The notes under the pieces are model-generated. The model was not told the origin of the DNA. It saw only the letters and a program-made list of their open reading frames with translations, and did no database searches. Below are positions 8,341-20,200 of a stretch of DNA of 64,000 nucleotides, one piece after another. This DNA is from Eutreptiella sp. 'Long Island Sound 2002'. Lineage: Eukaryota > Euglenozoa > Euglenophyceae > Eutreptiales > Eutreptiaceae. Position numbers and translations under genes: made by a program. The stretch lies in contig OZ038391.1 of the NCBI GenBank assembly GCA_964036045.1, forward strand, positions 37,919,833-37,983,832. The letters are read 5' to 3'. How positions within the stretch are numbered: position 1 is the stretch's first letter; each line of letters starts with the position of its first letter.

Positions 8341-9205
8341 GTGCTACAAGGAGTGCAAGATCTGATTGCAGAACCGGTGGAGAAGGGCCACAGGATAGTG
8401 TACACTGGCGGATCGTCGAAGCGACTGAGCCACAAGGACATGCGAAGGGCCGGGGGATTTGGCGTGTTCGCGGCGGAAGACGTCCGTGCGCTTCTGTGGC
8501 TACGTACCAACACATCACAGGCAAACAAACAACGGAGCAGAGCTTTGGGCAGCCGTGGAAGCCTTACGGGGATTCTGGGTGCCAAAACTGGCAACCCTTA
8601 CCGACTCGCAGTACCTGCAGCTGGGAGCGACTGGCAGGGCCCAACATTGGAAGTCAAAAGGATGGACCACCACATCTGGAAAACTGCAAGTCCACGTCCC
8701 AGTCTGAGAAATACTGCTCCAGGAAATGGCGACGCCGGGAAGAGAAGTCAGGTGGGAACATGTCCCAGCACATGTCAACGTGCAGGGAAATGAGGTGGCG
8801 AATGGATTGGCCATGGAAGGCATGTGTTCAAGCCCACTGTGGTCGCAGCATGTTGCACCAAATTCATCATCAGGGTCAGAGTCAACGGTAAGCTTGAGGG
8901 GAGGGTCGGGAACAGAGTCAGAGGGCACCAGGGAACTTTGGTCATCCTTGGGTATGGTACCCATGGACAGTGATGAACTGAAAGGGGAAGCATCCGGGGA
9001 ACCAGCGCCACGTGAGACGGCACCATACTCCTCAAGCAGTACAGAAAGTGAGGAAATGAGGACAGGACACGCACACCAGGGAGTGTTGTCGAGTGCACTG
9101 TCAGCAGCGGACACACTGTCCTTCAGCACAGATGTGAGTGACACCAGGCGGCAGCGCAAGAAGCGGAGGCTCAGGAAACGCAGGAACCCAGGACAGGGTC
9201 GATAA
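8341..9205 (+). pseudogene. Broken LINE RNase H, copy 2
   Basis: Same broken domain as in copy 1, starting inside the linker, so the zinc finger is absent. It keeps the Asp-to-Gly change in YTGGSS, the frameshift, the internal TGA and the Asp-to-Asn change in EVANGLA. The g-to-c change at 9021 turns Gly into Ala in the Ser-rich tail. Confidence 0.7.
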
Positions 9206-9421
9206 AGACAGAGCCAGAAGCCCCTGCACAATGGTGCTGTCAGAGATTCCAATGGTGCTATCAGAGATTCCAAGCACAACAATGCATGTCTGAAAAATCT
9301 GTGTTCTAACGCAGAGTTTGCATCATATGAGCTGCGTTCTGTCGCAGTGAGCAGCAACACGCAAAGGAGAGCTCCAAGCAGCTGAACGCCGCGTCCTGTC
9401 GCGGACAGGCACGCAGGCGTT

Positions 9422-10063
9422 ATGCCGTCTGGGAAGACACAGCAGGAGAAGGGATCTCACCAGCAGCGGTATGGCCCATACACACACATCCAGCCAACCC
9501 CAAAGAAGGTCAAGCCTCAGCAAGAACGCCAGCGTTTCAAAGTGCAAGCACCGAGTCAGCTGGACGCCATTGCGAACGAAGGACTGCAAGCAGTTGAAGC
9601 AGAGCTGACCACAATGGCCTGGGCCCGCAACCAGCAGATCTGGCTCCGACTGGACGAACCACATGACACCAGGATGCACTGTGAGATTGTGGACAACCAT
9701 GGGGAACCACTGCTGATGAGCAATCAGGAGCTCTACTCGGTGATGGTCCAGATCAACTGGATCCTGAAGACCTAGGCTCTGGCGAACATGCAGGTCCAGT
9801 GGCGACCCAAAAGTGCAGGCAAGTGGCACCCGTTCCAGTGGGAGGCGCTCCTCCACTGTCAGACGGCAGAAGGACACAGAGCGGTGCCCTCCTCGGTAAG
9901 CAGAACTGGAGATTGCCTGCATGTGTGGCTGGCAGGCCGAGCGGACCTCTTGCGGTTGTTCCAAAGAACGCTCTTCAGGCAGGCGGACCCGGTACCCGGG
10001 AACGCTGTGCGGTTCCTCTACACGCTGCTGAACACACCCCCATGCGAAAGAAGATACACATGA
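9422..10063 (+). pseudogene. Unrecognised ORF with internal TAG, copy 2
   Basis: Same sequence as 5624-6265, including the TAG (9773-9775), so the stop predates the duplication. Confidence 0.35.
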
Positions 10064-10123
10064 CAGGGGGTGACACAAAGGAGAAGAAGAATGGAGTGCA
10101 TGGTGCCATGGTGCAGATACTCC

Positions 10124-10194
10124 ATCGTCGTGGCGCAGTGGATACACCACACCTCTTCAGTCCCGTGGAGGATGGTTCGAACCCTGGGGGGGAT
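10124..10194 (+). other. tRNA-like pol III box pair, copy 2
   Basis: Identical to the copy at 6326-6396. Confidence 0.35.
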
Positions 10195-12138
10195 AGAGAT
10201 GCACCGAACAACCCAAACCCCCTTTTTTTTGGGCGCGAGAGAGAGGGAGAGAGAAACAGAGAGAGAGAGAGGGTAGAGCACAATGGGAAAGGAACAGAGA
10301 GGAGCAACAGGAGAGAAAGAGCAGGGGAGAGCAAGAGAGATTAGGAGGGAGAGAGAAGGAGAGAGACCCACAGAGCAAGAGACCGGGGCTAACCGGCGCA
10401 AAGGGAGGTGGTGGGTTCGAGCTGACCAGGGTGGGTTCCAGCTTACCAGGGTAAAAGGGACGCCGCGGCGGCACGGAACAGTCAAGAAACGAAAAAGCAG
10501 GGCGCCGTAGCGCCCCTGAGCCACAGGCTCGACACGTCGTCACGTGTCGAACAGCCGAAGCGTGACTGGGGCTGCGAGAGTGCGGCCCATGTGAGGAAGA
10601 CGGAAGCAAGTAGGCATGAATGTGTGGGCAGCGTGCGCATGCATGGTGTGGAGCTGAAATGGTATGCGCCACACGCAGTACAGCAATGATTTTTGAGTTG
10701 CCTGACAGCCGGAGCACAAGTGCTGAGACGCCGTTGCGCCATCAAAGGCGCCTTTGCGCCCCTTGAGGATCGAGTATGACACGTCCTTACGTGCCAGGGA
10801 GCAAGTGCATGACGGGGGCACGACCTGCAGGGCAAGGGTTAGAGACTGACCGGCAATGTGGGTGGGTGGTGGGTGCGAGCTGACCTCAATGTCCAGAGGA
10901 CCAGTGCCAATGCACAGTCAGCAACCACCTGTTGTGGTACAGAACTGGTCTACGCTGCTGTGCAGCAAGCAAAACACTGAACAATGTGGTTATGACCATG
11001 CGCCTGTGACACGGGGGCGTATGCGAGCCCAGTTTCCGTTGCCTCATGGCCCCGGTAACAGTAACTGCAAGAGTACACAGCACAGCGCACCGCACAACTG
11101 TTTCACCCATGGTTCGGCTACGGCATTGGCGGCCCCAAGATCGCTCGGTCCGGCCCGTCTGAGGCGCACCCGGCCCGGCCCGTCCAACGCGCGCCCGGCC
11201 CGGCCCGTCCGTACGACGCGCGCCCGGCTTGCCCGTCCGTCCGACGTGCGCCCGGCCCGCCCGCTCCGTCGGGCGCGTCGGCCCGCGCCCGACGCGGGCC
11301 GGGCGCGCGTCGGACGGACGGGCAAGCCGGGCGCGCGTCGTACAGACGGGCCGGGCCGGGCGCGCGTCGGACGTACGGGCCTGGCGGGGCGCGCGTCGGA
11401 CGGGCCGGGCCGGGCGCGCGTCGGACGGACGGGCCGGGCCGGGCGGGCCGGGCGCGCGTCGGACGAACGGGCAAGCCGGGCGCACATCATACGGACATGC
11501 CAGGCCGGGCGCGCGTCGGACGGGCCGCGCCGGGCGCGCGTCGGACGGACGGGCCGGGCCGGGCGCGCGTCGGACAGACGGGCGGGCCGGGCGCGCGTCA
11601 GACGGGCCGGGGCGGGCGCGCGTCGGACGGACGGGCCGGGCCGGGCGGGCCGGGCGCGCGTTGGACGGACGGGCAAGCCGGGCGCGCATCGTACAGACGG
11701 GCCGGGCCGGGCGCGCGATGGACGGGCCGGGCCAGGCGCGCGTCGGACGGACGGGCCGGGCCGGGCGCGCGTCGGACGGGCCTGGCCGGGCGCGCTTCGG
11801 ACGGACGGGCGGGGCCGGGCGGGCCGGGCGCGCGTTGGACGGGCCGGGCCGGGCGCGCGTCGGATGGACATGCCGGGCCGGGCGGGCCGGGCGCGCGTCG
11901 GACGGACGCGCAAGCTGGGCGCGCGTCGGACGGACGGGCAAGCCGGGCGCGCGTCGGACGGACGGGCCGGGCCGGGCGGGCCGGGCGCGCGTTGGACGGA
12001 CGGGCAAGCCTACAGACGGGCCGGGCTGGGCGCGCGTCCGACGGGCCGGGCAAGGCGCGCGTCGGACCGACGGGCCGGGCGCGCGTCGGACGGGCCGGGC
12101 CGGGCGCGCGTCGGATGGACATGCCGGGCCGGGCGGGC

Positions 12139-13003
12139 GTGCTACAAGGAGTGCAAGATCTGATTGCAGAACCGGTGGAGAAGGGCCACAGGATAGTGTA
12201 CACTGGCGGATCGTCGAAGCGACTGAGCCACAAGGACATGCGAAGGGCCGGGGGATTTGGCGTGTTCGCGGCGGAAGACGTCCGTGCGCTTCTGTGGCTA
12301 CGTACCAACACATCACAGGCAAACAAACAACGGAGCAGAGCTTTGGGCAGCCGTGGAAGCCTTACGGGGATTCTGGGTGCCAAAACTGGCAACCCTTACC
12401 GACTCGCAGTACCTGCAGCTGGGAGCGACTGGCAGGGCCCAACATTGGAAGTCAAAAGGATGGACCACCACATCTGGAAAACTGCAAGTCCACGTCCCAG
12501 TCTGAGAAATACTGCTCCAGGAAATGGCGACGCCGGGAAGAGAAGTCAGGTGGGAACATGTCCCAGCACATGTCAACGTGCAGGGAAATGAGGTGGCGAA
12601 TGGATTGGCCATGGAAGGCATGTGTTCAAGCCCACTGTGGTCGCAGCATGTTGCACCAAATTCATCATCAGGGTCAGAGTCAACGGTAAGCTTGAGGGGA
12701 GGGTCGGGAACAGAGTCAGAGGGCACCAGGGAACTTTGGTCATCCTTGGGTATGGTACCCATGGACAGTGATGAACTGAAAGGGGAAGCATCCGGGGAAC
12801 CAGCGCCACGTGAGACGGCACCATACTCCTCAAGCAGTACAGAAAGTGAGGAAATGAGGACAGGACACGCACACCAGGGAGTGTTGTCGAGTGCACTGTC
12901 AGCAGCGGACACACTGTCCTTCAGCACAGATGTGAGTGACACCAGGCGGCAGCGCAAGAAGCGGAGGCTCAGGAAACGCAGGAACCCAGGACAGGGTCGA
13001 TAA
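12139..13003 (+). pseudogene. Broken LINE RNase H, copy 3
   Basis: Same lesions as the copies at 4543-5407 and 8341-9205. Confidence 0.7.
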
Positions 13004-13219
13004 AGACAGAGCCAGAAGCCCCTGCACAATGGTGCTGTCAGAGATTCCAATGGTGCTATCAGAGATTCCAAGCACAACAATGCATGTCTGAAAAATCTGT
13101 GTTCTAACGCAGAGTTTGCATCATATGAGCTGCGTTCTGTCGCAGTGAGCAGCAACACGCAAAGGAGAGCTCCAAGCAGCTGAACGCCGCGTCCTGTCGC
13201 GGACAGGCACGCAGGCGTT

Positions 13220-13861
13220 ATGCCGTCTGGGAAGACACAGCAGGAGAAGGGATCTCACCAGCAGCGGTATGGCCCATACACACACATCCAGCCAACCCCA
13301 AAGAAGGTCAAGCCTCAGCAAGAACGCCAGCGTTTCAAAGTGCAAGCACCGAGTCAGCTGGACGCCATTGCGAACGAAGGACTGCAAGCAGTTGAAGCAG
13401 AGCTGACCACAATGGCCTGGGCCCGCAACCAGCAGATCTGGCTCCGACTGGACGAACCACATGACACCAGGATGCACTGTGAGATTGTGGACAACCATGG
13501 GGAACCACTGCTGATGAGCAATCAGGAGCTCTACTCGGTGATGGTCCAGATCAACTGGATCCTGAAGACCTAGGCTCTGGCGAACATGCAGGTCCAGTGG
13601 CGACCCAAAAGTGCAGGCAAGTGGCACCCGTTCCAGTGGGAGGCGCTCCTCCACTGTCAGACGGCAGAAGGACACAGAGCGGTGCCCTCCTCGGTAAGCA
13701 GAACTGGAGATTGCCTGCATGTGTGGCTGGCAGGCCGAGCGGACCTCTTGCGGTTGTTCCAAAGAACGCTCTTCAGGCAGGCGGACCCGGTACCCGGGAA
13801 CGCTGTGCGGTTCCTCTACACGCTGCTGAACACACCCCCATGCGAAAGAAGATACACATGA
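13220..13861 (+). pseudogene. Unrecognised ORF with internal TAG, copy 3
   Basis: Same sequence as 5624-6265 with the TAG at 13571-13573. Confidence 0.35.
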
Positions 13862-13921
13862 CAGGGGGTGACACAAAGGAGAAGAAGAATGGAGTGCATG
13901 GTGCCATGGTGCAGATACTCC

Positions 13922-13992
13922 ATCGTCGTGGCGCAGTGGATACACCACACCTCTTCAGTCCCGTGGAGGATGGTTCGAACCCTGGGGGGGAT
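13922..13992 (+). other. tRNA-like pol III box pair, copy 3
   Basis: Identical to the copy at 6326-6396. Confidence 0.35.
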
Positions 13993-14932
13993 AGAGATGC
14001 ACCGAACAACCCAAACCCCCTTTTTTTTGGGCGCGAGAGAGAGGGAGAGAGAAACAGAGAGAGAGAGAGGGTAGAGCACAATGGGAAAGGAACAGAGAGG
14101 AGCAACAGGAGAGAAAGAGCAGGGGAGAGCAAGAGAGATTAGGAGGGAGAGAGAAGGAGAGAGACCCACAGAGCAAGAGACCGGGGCTAACCGGCGCAAA
14201 GGGAGGTGGTGGGTTCGAGCTGACCAGGGTGGGTTCCAGCTGACCAGGGTAAAAGGGACGCCGCGGCGGCACGGAACAGTCAAGAAACGAAAAAGCAGGG
14301 CGCCGTAGCGCCCCTGAGCCACAGGCTCGACACGTCGTCACGTGTCGAACAGCCGAAGCGTGACTGGGGCTGCGAGAGTGCGGCCCATGTGAGGAAGACG
14401 GAAGCAAGTAGGCATGAATGTGTGGGCAGCGTGCGCATGCATGGTGTGGAGCTGAAATGGTATGCGCCACACGCAGTACAGCAATGATTTTTGAGTTGCC
14501 TGACAGCCGGAGCACAAGTGCTGAGACGCCGTTGCGCCATCAAAGGCGCCTTTGCGCCCCTTGAGGATCGAGTATGACACGTCCTTACGTGCCAGGGAGC
14601 AAGTGCATGACGGGGGCACGACCTGCAGGGCAAGGGTTAGAGACTGACCGGCAATGTGGGTGGGTGGTGGGTGCGAGCTGACCTCAATGTCCAGAGGACC
14701 AGTGCCAATGCACAGTCAGCAACCACCTGTTGTGGTACAGAACTGGTCTACGCTGCTGTGCAGCAAGCAAAACACTGAACAATGTGGTTATGACCATGCG
14801 CCTGTGACACGGGGGCGTATGCGAGCCCAGTTTCCGTTGCCTCATGGCCCCGGTAACAGTAACTGCAAGAGTACACAGCACAGCGCACCGCACAACTGTT
14901 TCACCCATGGTTCGGCTACGGCATTGGCGGCC

Positions 14933-17227
14933 CCAAGATCGCTCGGTCCGGCCCGTCTGAGGCGCACCCGGCCCGGCCCGTCCAACGCGCGCCCGGCCCG
15001 GCCCGTCCGTACGACGCGCGCCCGGCTTGCCCGTCCGTCCGACGTGCGCCCGGCCCGCCCGCTCCGTCGGGCGCGTCGGCCCGCGCCCGACGCGGGCCGG
15101 GCGCGCGTCGGACGGACGGGCAAGCCGGGCGCGCGTCGTACAGACGGGCCGGGCCGGGCGCGCGTCGGACGTACGGGCCTGGCGGGGCGCGCGTCGGACG
15201 GGCCGGGCCGGGCGCGCGTCGGACGGACGGGCCGGGCCGGGCGGGCCGGGCGCGCGTCGGACGAACGGGCAAGCCGGGCGCACATCATACGGACATGCCA
15301 GGCCGGGCGCGCGTCGGACGGGCCGCGCCGGGCGCGCGTCGGACGGACGGGCCGGGCCGGGCGCGCGTCGGACAGACGGGCGGGCCGGGCGCGCGTCAGA
15401 CGGGCCGGGGCGGGCGCGCGTCGGACGGACGGGCCGGGCCGGGCGGGCCGGGCGCGCGTTGGACGGACGGGCAAGCCGGGCGCGCATCGTACAGACGGGC
15501 CGGGCCGGGCGCGCGATGGACGGGCCGGGCCAGGCGCGCGTCGGACGGACGGGCCGGGCCGGGCGCGCGTCGGACGGGCCTGGCCGGGCGCGCTTCGGAC
15601 GGACGGGCGGGGCCGGGCGGGCCGGGCGCGCGTTGGACGGGCCGGGCCGGGCGCGCGTCGGATGGACATGCCGGGCCGGGCGGGCCGGGCGCGCGTCGGA
15701 CGGACGCGCAAGCTGGGCGCGCGTCGGACGGACGGGCAAGCCGGGCGCGCGTCGGACGGACGGGCCGGGCCGGGCGGGCCGGGCGCGCGTTGGACGGACG
15801 GGCAAGCCTACAGACGGGCCGGGCTGGGCGCGCGTCCGACGGGCCGGGCAAGGCGCGCGTCGGACCGACGGGCCGGGCGCGCGTCGGACGGGCCGGGCCG
15901 GGCGCGCGTCGGATGGACATGCCGGGCCGGGCGGGCCGGGCGCGCGTCGGACGGATGGGCAAGCCGGGCGCGCGTCAGACGGACGGGCAAGCCGGGCGCG
16001 CGTCGGACGGACGGGCCGGGCCGGGCGGGCCGGGCGCGCGTTGGACGGACGGGCAAGCCTACAGACGGGCCGGGCCGGGCGCGCGTCCGACGGGCCGGGC
16101 AAGGCGCGCGCCGGACGGACGGGCCGGGCGCGCTTCGGACGGACGGGCGGGGCCGGGCAGGCCGGGCGCGCGTCGGACGGGCCGGGCCGGGTGCGCGTCG
16201 GATGGACATGCCGGGCCGGGCGGGCCGGGTGCGCGTCGGACGGATGGGCAAGCTGGGCGCGCGTCGGACGGACGGGCAAGCCGGGCGCGCGTCGGACGGG
16301 CCGGGCCGGGCGCGCGTCGGACGGACGGGCCGGGCCGGGCGGGCCGGGCGCGCGTCGGACGGATGGGTAAGCCGGGCGCGCATCGTACAGACGGGCCCGT
16401 CCGGGCGCGCGTCGGACGGGCCTGGGCGGGCGCGCGTCGGACGGGCCGGGCCGGGCGCGCTTCGGACGGACGGGCCCGGGCCGGGCGCGCGTCGGACGGG
16501 CCGGGCCGGGCGCGCGTCGGACGACGGTCCGGGCCGGGCGGGCCGGACTCGCGTCGGACGGACGGGCCGGGCCGGGCGCGTGTCGGATGGGCTGGGCCGG
16601 GCGCACGTCGGACGGACAGGCCGGGCGGGCGAGCGTCGGATGGGCCGGGCCAGGCGCGCTTGGGACGGACGGGCCGGGCGCGCTTCGGACGGACGGGCCG
16701 GGCCGGGCGCGCTTGGACGGGCCGGGCCGGGCGCGCGTCGCACGGACGGGCCGGGCCGGGCGGGCCGGGCTCGCGTCGGACGGACGGGCCGGGCCGGGCG
16801 CGCGTCGGACGGGCCGGGCCGGGCGCGCTTCGGACGGACGGGCCGGGCCGGGCGCGCGTCGGACGGGCCGGGCCGGGCGCGCTTGGGACGGACGGGCCGG
16901 GCCGGGCGCGCGTCGGACAGACGGGCGGGCCGGGCGCGCGTCGGACGGGCCGGGGCGGGCGCGTGTCGCACGGACGGGCCGGGCCGGGCGGGCCGGGCGC
17001 GCGTCGGACGGGCCGGGCCGGGCGAGCGTCGGACGGATGGGCCGGGCCGGGCGGCCGGGCGCGCGTTGGACGGGCCTGGCCGGGCGCGCGTTGGACGGGC
17101 CGGGCCGCGCGCGTCGCACGGACGGGCCGGGCCGGGCGGGCCGGGCTCGCGTCGGACGACGGGCCGGGCCCGGCGCGCGTCGGACGGGCCGGGCCGGGCG
17201 CGCTTCGGACGGACGGGCCGGGGCGGC
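14933..17227. repeat. GC array, G-rich orientation block (first ~145 bp C-rich)
   Basis: Continues the copy 3 minisatellite without a break. The dominant unit is about 25 bp, GGAC + GGGCCGGGCCGGG + CGCGCGTC, alternating with 29-bp forms carrying an extra GGAC and forms with GGGCAAGCC in place of the second GGGCC. Confidence 0.9.
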
Positions 17228-20200
17228 GCGCCGGCCCGGCCCGACGCGCGCCCGGCCCGCCCGACGCGCGCCCGGCCCGGCCCGACGCGCGCCCGGCCCG
17301 GCCCGACGCGCGCCCGGCCCGGCCCGACGCGCGCCCGGCCCGGCCCGACGCGCGCCCGGCCCGGCCCGACGCGCGCCCGGCCGGCCCGACGCGCGCCGGC
17401 CCGGCCCGACGCGCGCCCGGCCCGGCCCGACGCGCGCCCGGCCCGGCCCGGCCCGACGCGCGCCCGGCCCGGCCCGACGCGCGCCCGGCCCGGCCCGACG
17501 CGCGCCCGGCCCGGCCCGACGCGCGCCCGGCCCGGCCCGACGCGCGCCCGGCCCGGTCCGACGCGCGCCCGGCCCGGCCCGACGCGCGCCCGGCCCGGCC
17601 CGACGCGCGCCCGGCCCGGCCCGACGCGCGCCCGGCCCGGCCCGACGCGCGCCCGGCCCGGCCCGACGCGCGCCCGGCCCGACGCGCGCCCGGCCCGGCC
17701 CGACGCGCGCCCGGCCCGGCCCGACGCGGCGCCCGGCCCGGCCCGCGCGCCCGGCCCGACGCGCGCCCGGCCCGACGCGCGCCCGGCCCGACGCGCGCCC
17801 GGCCCGACGCGCGCGCCCGGCCCGGCCCGACGCGCGCCCGGCCCGGCCCGACGCGCGCCCGGCCTGGCCCGACGCGCGCCCGGCCCGGCCCGAGCGCGGC
17901 CCGGCCCGCCCGACGCGCGCCCGGCCCGGCCCGACGCGCGCCCGCCCGGCCCGGCCCGACGCGCGCCCGCCCGGCCCGACGCGCGCCCGGCCCGACGCGC
18001 CGGCCCGACGCGCGCCCGGCCCGACGCGCGCCCGGCCCGACGCGCCGGCCCGACGCGCGCCGGGCCCGACGCGCCGGCCCGACGCGCGCCCGGCCCGACG
18101 CGCGCCCGGCCCGACGCGCGCCCGGCCCGACGCGCGCCCGGCCCGACGCGCGCCCGGCCCGACGCGCGCCCGGCCCGACGCGCGCCCGGCCCGGCCCGAC
18201 GCGCGCCCGGCCCGGCCCGACGCGCGCCCGGCCTGGCCCGACGCGCGCCCGGCCCGGCCCGACGCGCGCCCGGCCCGGCCCGACGCGCGCCCGGCCCGGC
18301 CCGACGCGCGCCCGGCCCGACGCGCGCCCGGCCCGGCCCGACGCGCGCCCGGCCCGACCCGCGCCCGGCCCGACCCGACGCGCGCCCGGCCCGACGCGCG
18401 CCCGGCCCGACGCGCGCCCGGCCCGACCCGACGCGCGCCCGGCCCGACGCGCGCCCGGCCCGACGTGCGCCCGGCCCGACGCGCGCCCGGCCCGACGCCC
18501 GGCCCGACGCGCGCCCGGCCCGACGCGCGCCCGGCCCGGCCCGACGCGCGCCCGGCCCGGCCCGACGCGCGCCCGGCCCGGCCCGACGCGCGCCCGGCCC
18601 GGCCCGACGCGCGCCCGGCCCGGCCCGACGCGCGCCCGGCCCGGCCCGACGCGCGCCCGGCCCGGCCCGACGCGCGCCCGGCCCGGCCCGACGCGCGCCC
18701 GGCCCGGCCCGACGCGCGCCCGGCCCGGCCCGACACACACCCGGCCCGGCCCGACGCACGCCCGGCCCGGCCCGACGCGCGCCCGGACCGGCCCGACGCG
18801 CGCCCGGCCCGACCCGACGCGCGCCCGGCCCGACCCAACGCACGCCCGGCCCGACGCACGCCCGGCCCGACGCCCGGCCCGACGCGCGCCCGGCCCGACA
18901 CGCGCCCGGCCCGGCCCGACGCGCGCCCGGCCCGGCCCGACGCGCGCCCGGCCCGGCCCGACGCGCGCCCGCCCGGCCCGACGCGCGCCCGCCCGGCCCG
19001 ACGCGTGCCCGGCCCGCCCGGCCCGACGCACGCCCGCCCGGCCCGACGCGCGCCCGCCCGGCCCGACGCGCGCCCGCCCGGCCCGGCCCGACGCGCGCCC
19101 GGCCCGGCCGGCCCGATGCGCGCCCGGCCCGCCCGGCCCGACGCGCGCCCGCCCGGCCCGACGCGCGCCCGCCCGGCCCGACGCGCGCCCGCCCGGCACG
19201 ACGCGCGCCCGCCCGGCACGACGCGCTCCCGGCCCGCCCGGCCCGACGCGCGCCCGGCCCGCCCGGCCCGACGCGCGCCCGGCCCGCCCGGCCCGACGCG
19301 CGCCCGGCCCGCCCGGCCCGACGCGCGCCCGCCCGGCCCGACGCGCGCCGCCCGCCCGGCCCGACGCGCGCCCGCCCGGCCCGACGCGCGCCCGCCCGGC
19401 CCGACGCTCGCCCGCCCGGCCCGACGCGCGCCCGCCTGGCCCGACGCGCGCCCGCCCGGCCCGACGCGCGCCCGCCCGGCCCGACGCGCGCCCGCCCGGG
19501 CCGACGCGCGCCCGCCCGGCCCGACGCGCGCCCGCCCGGCCCGACGCGCGCCCGCCCGGCCCGACGCGCGCCCGGCCCGCCCGGCCCGACGCGCGCCCGG
19601 CCCGCCCGGCCCGACGCGCGCCCGCCCGGCCCGACGCGCGCCCGCCCGCCCCGACGCGCGCCCGGCCCGCCCGCCCCGACGCGCGCCCGGCCCGCCCGCC
19701 CGACGCGCGCCCGGCCCGCCCGGCCCGACGCGCGCCCGCCCGGCCCGACGCGCGCCCGGCCCGCCCGCTCCGACGCGCGCCCGCCCGGCCCGACGCGCGC
19801 CCGCCCGGCCCGGCCCGACGCGCGCCCGCCCGGCCCGGCCCGACGCGCGCCCGGCCCGCCCGGCCCGATGCGCGCCCGCCCGGCCCGACGCGCGCCCGCC
19901 CGGCCCAACGCGCGCCCGCCCGGCCCGACGCGCGCCCGCCCGGCCCGACGCGCGCCCGCCCGGCCCCACGCGCGCCCGCCCGGCCCAACGCGCGCCCGCC
20001 CGGCCCGACGCGCGCCCGCCCGGCCCGACGCGCGCCCGCCGGGCCCAACGCGCGCCCGGCCCGCCCGGCCCGACGCGCGCCCGGCCCGCCCGGCCCGACG
20101 CGCGCCCGGCCCGCCCGGTCCGACGCGCGCCCGCCCGGCCCGCCGCGCGCCCGCCCGGCCCGACGCGCGCCCGCCCGGCCCGACGCGTGCCCGCCCGGCC

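Larger units (their letters stand above)
8341..12138 (+). repeat. 3798-bp tandem macrorepeat, copy 2
   Basis: Near-identical to copy 1. It carries the RNase H remnant 8341-9205, ORF 9422-10063 with TAG at 9773-9775, tRNA-like boxes 10124-10194, purine tract about 10235-10378, hairpins 10500-10795 and minisatellite 11135-12138. Confidence 0.95.
12139..15936 (+). repeat. 3798-bp tandem macrorepeat, copy 3
   Basis: Near-identical to copy 2, with a t-to-g change at 14242. Its minisatellite does not end at the usual junction near 15936 but continues into the large GC array. It contains the RNase H remnant 12139-13003, ORF 13220-13861, tRNA-like boxes 13922-13992, hairpins 14298-14593 and minisatellite from 14933. 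Confidence 0.95.
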
